Source: Branchiostoma floridae (Eukaryota > Chordata > Leptocardii > Amphioxiformes > Branchiostomatidae). From it: DNA of 64,000 bases. Where the stretch lies: NCBI RefSeq assembly GCF_000003815.2, contig NC_049985.1, positions 8,828,251 to 8,892,250 on the forward strand. Reading direction: 5' to 3'. Of this stretch, positions 62,278 to 64,000 are shown one piece after another; the stretch's first letter is position 1; every line of letters begins with the position of its first letter. Below the pieces are notes generated by a model, which saw nothing but the letters and a program-made list of their open reading frames with translations, did not search any database and was not told where the DNA came from. A program made the translations under genes and the position numbers.

Positions 62278-63887
62278 TTACAGCAGTGGTGACCCTTGCC
62301 ACTCAGGGGGATGCAGTTCTAGCAGGCCTTTAGGCTCAGAAAGGGACCAGGAACCCAGCCCTGTAGTAGCATTTTGACAACAAGTTTCCTTCACATCATC
62401 AAGTATATTATCCCAGGGCCCATTATGGCCAGACCCAGTTAAAGTGACTTCACCTATCTCCTCTGACGTATGTATTGGCTTGCCCATATCTGGGGTATCT
62501 GAAGGACTAGGGCACTCATCCCTAATCGCATTAAGGATGTCTTTTGCCTTATCCACCCCTGCTAGGAGCCCACCATGCACAAACCCCATGTACCTCTCGT
62601 GAAAGGCCTCCCCACCAAAATACAGCCTTCCTACAGGGGCCTTGTATTTCTCTGTGCCATCTCTGAAAGCACCAGTAGGAATGCGTGTAAAGGCACCGAG
62701 AAACAAGGGGTCCTGGGACCACCTGCTGACAAATATATCCACTGGTGTGGGGACGTCTTCTCCGTACAGGTTCCTCAGGACCTCCATGATTTCTGATGCC
62801 ACCGTGCTGTTGGGCAGACCCTCCACTCTCTTGGACTCCTCTCCTGTGACGGTCACGGCGAGGATGTTGGTCCCGGGCGGATGGCAGCCCTCGGCCTCCA
62901 TGTCTTGCATGACTGGGTAGTAGCCCCTCTTGGGATGCGCGTGGAAGATGTACTCCTTCCCATCCCAGAACTTGAAAGGAAACTTGAGGAAGATCTTGGT
63001 GTAGTGGCACATCTCCACCTGGTAGATTTCCTCCAGTTTCCAGTCAGGAAGTTCTGGGACGAAGGAGATGTGGTCACTCTGCAGCACCCCCAGGCTAAAG
63101 GTGGTCAGGGCGTATTCTGCCGAATACTCCGACCCATCGCTAGTCCTCACGACTACGCCCTGATTGCTCCACTTTATCTCATCCACACATTTGTTAAACT
63201 GGAGCCGAGGATCTTGCTTGTCGAGAAAAGTTCTCGCCATCTCCTCCACTATGAAGCCAAAGCCACGTTGGTCGGTAACGAAGTATTCCTTGTCATCAAA
63301 ATCAACAAGGGTTTCCTCATCTTCATTCTGCAGGAGTGAGGTGACGTCTGGTGTAGCACCGTTTTGGAAATCGAAGGAGAAGTACTCGACCACCTTGTCG
63401 ACAGGGGCGATGGCCTTCCAGCCAGCCAGACGTAGAGCCACGCGGATGGAGGTGTCATTGCCGTCTTCGCTGATCTTCCTCTCCAGCATGGCGTGGGCGT
63501 GCTTCCGCGCCCTCTGCAGGTCCGCAAACCTGCTGACGGCATGCTCCGTCACATCCGCGCCATCGTCATCTCGAACCACCATCTTGGCGACATCCTGCAC
63601 CTTCCCCTTCAGGTCCAGCCCCTGAGCCAGTTCCCAGACGGGGTTTCCGCGTATCCCGTGGACCCAGTTCGCCCCCGCCTCGATCTTCACTCCCCCAAAG
63701 TCTACCAGACGCATCCGCCCACCGATCCTGTCTGACCCCTCCAGGATAATGAAGTCCTGTACCCCATTGTCCTGCAGGGTTTTTGCTGCTGCAATGCCTG
63801 ATATACCAGCTCCAATAATGATGACTTTAGCACTGGTCCCTCTGAACTGCTGCGCCATTCCCTCTCCACCCAGTCTGTAGACAGCTC
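62278..63887 (-). CDS. Flavin polyamine oxidase-like enzyme (5' end outside window)
   Basis: FAD-dependent amine oxidase, closest in style to polyamine/spermine oxidases, which oxidise spermine or spermidine to an aminoaldehyde and hydrogen peroxide. Counting from the ATG at 63858 (MAQQFRG): FAD-binding VIIIGAGISG at 12-21 with the following acidic ILEGSDRIGGRM, GANWVHG with the active-site-region histidine, YTKIFLKFPFKFW holding the lysine expected near the flavin N5, and the C-terminal FAD-contact block RLYFGGEAFHERYMGFVHGG. The exon probably begins at an acceptor (TTCTCTATAG, boundary 63888/63887), so the ATG at 63906 would be intronic and a further 5' exon, perhaps with a signal peptide, may lie beyond the window. 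About 70 extra residues follow the usual end of the fold. Nearly all of the enzyme is in one exon, unlike typical multi-exon animal homologues. Confidence 0.85.
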
Positions 63888-64000
63888 CTATAGAGAACCA
63901 GAGCATGTGGTCAGATATAGGCAGACTTTTGCTGACAAATCACAGAAACGAAAGTCAGACATTTATTATTACTGGGCTTAAAATCATAATCAGTGTCTGA

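Noticed and set aside
63858-63906. ATG at 63906 as start of the amine oxidase
   Set aside because: A splice acceptor (TTCTCTATAG) lies between it and the conserved part, so these codons are probably intronic.

Overview
This is animal nuclear DNA with large introns, GT-AG splice sites, two assembly gaps and many short inverted-repeat transposons. The gene set is chordate: one un-split DLC1/STARD13/STARD8-type gene, a TEX26-like gene and AFG2A/SPATA5. With the density of MITE-like elements and a nearly intronless LRR-Ig gene, this best fits an invertebrate chordate, most likely an amphioxus (Branchiostoma). That is an inference from content, not from a search.

Layout. (1) 0.9-2.7 kb, minus: a secreted LRR plus Ig-like protein in one coding exon. 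(2) 2.7-9.4 kb: no convincing gene; several inverted-repeat elements, a TG-rich microsatellite and a gap at 6021-6522. (3) 9.4-36.9 kb, plus: a DLC-family RhoGAP (SAM, long linker, RhoGAP, START), 16 coding exons, 1156 codons in the longest model. It has a possible upstream promoter near 9.5 kb, a second GC-rich promoter-like block next to a gap at 17.1-17.5 kb, and a possible alternative first exon at 26.8 kb. (4) 39.6-45.4 kb, plus: a TEX26-like gene, 8 exons, 400 codons, with a perfect RFX X-box just upstream and a tRNA-Ser(UGA) in an intron. (5) 47.8-59.2 kb, plus: AFG2A/SPATA5, a double-AAA ATPase, 18 exons, 921 codons, with several transposons in its introns. (6) 62.3-63.9 kb, minus: a flavin polyamine oxidase-like gene, mostly one exon, its 5' end running off the window.

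Exon models were joined by hand from splice signals, phase continuity and similarity to the known families. All joins in the three multi-exon genes keep frame from start to stop. The genes do not form one pathway: Rho signalling at adhesions, a probable cilium/sperm protein, ribosome-biogenesis/protein-unfolding ATPase, polyamine catabolism and a surface or secreted recognition protein. DLC-family and TEX26 neighbours also lie within a few Mb in human (STARD13 and TEX26, 13q12-q13), so their adjacency may be ancestral. The most interesting features are a triplicated 44-bp splice-acceptor unit in the DLC-family gene, a paxillin-type LD motif in its N-terminal exon, the X-box at the TEX26-like gene, and several sets of related MITEs.
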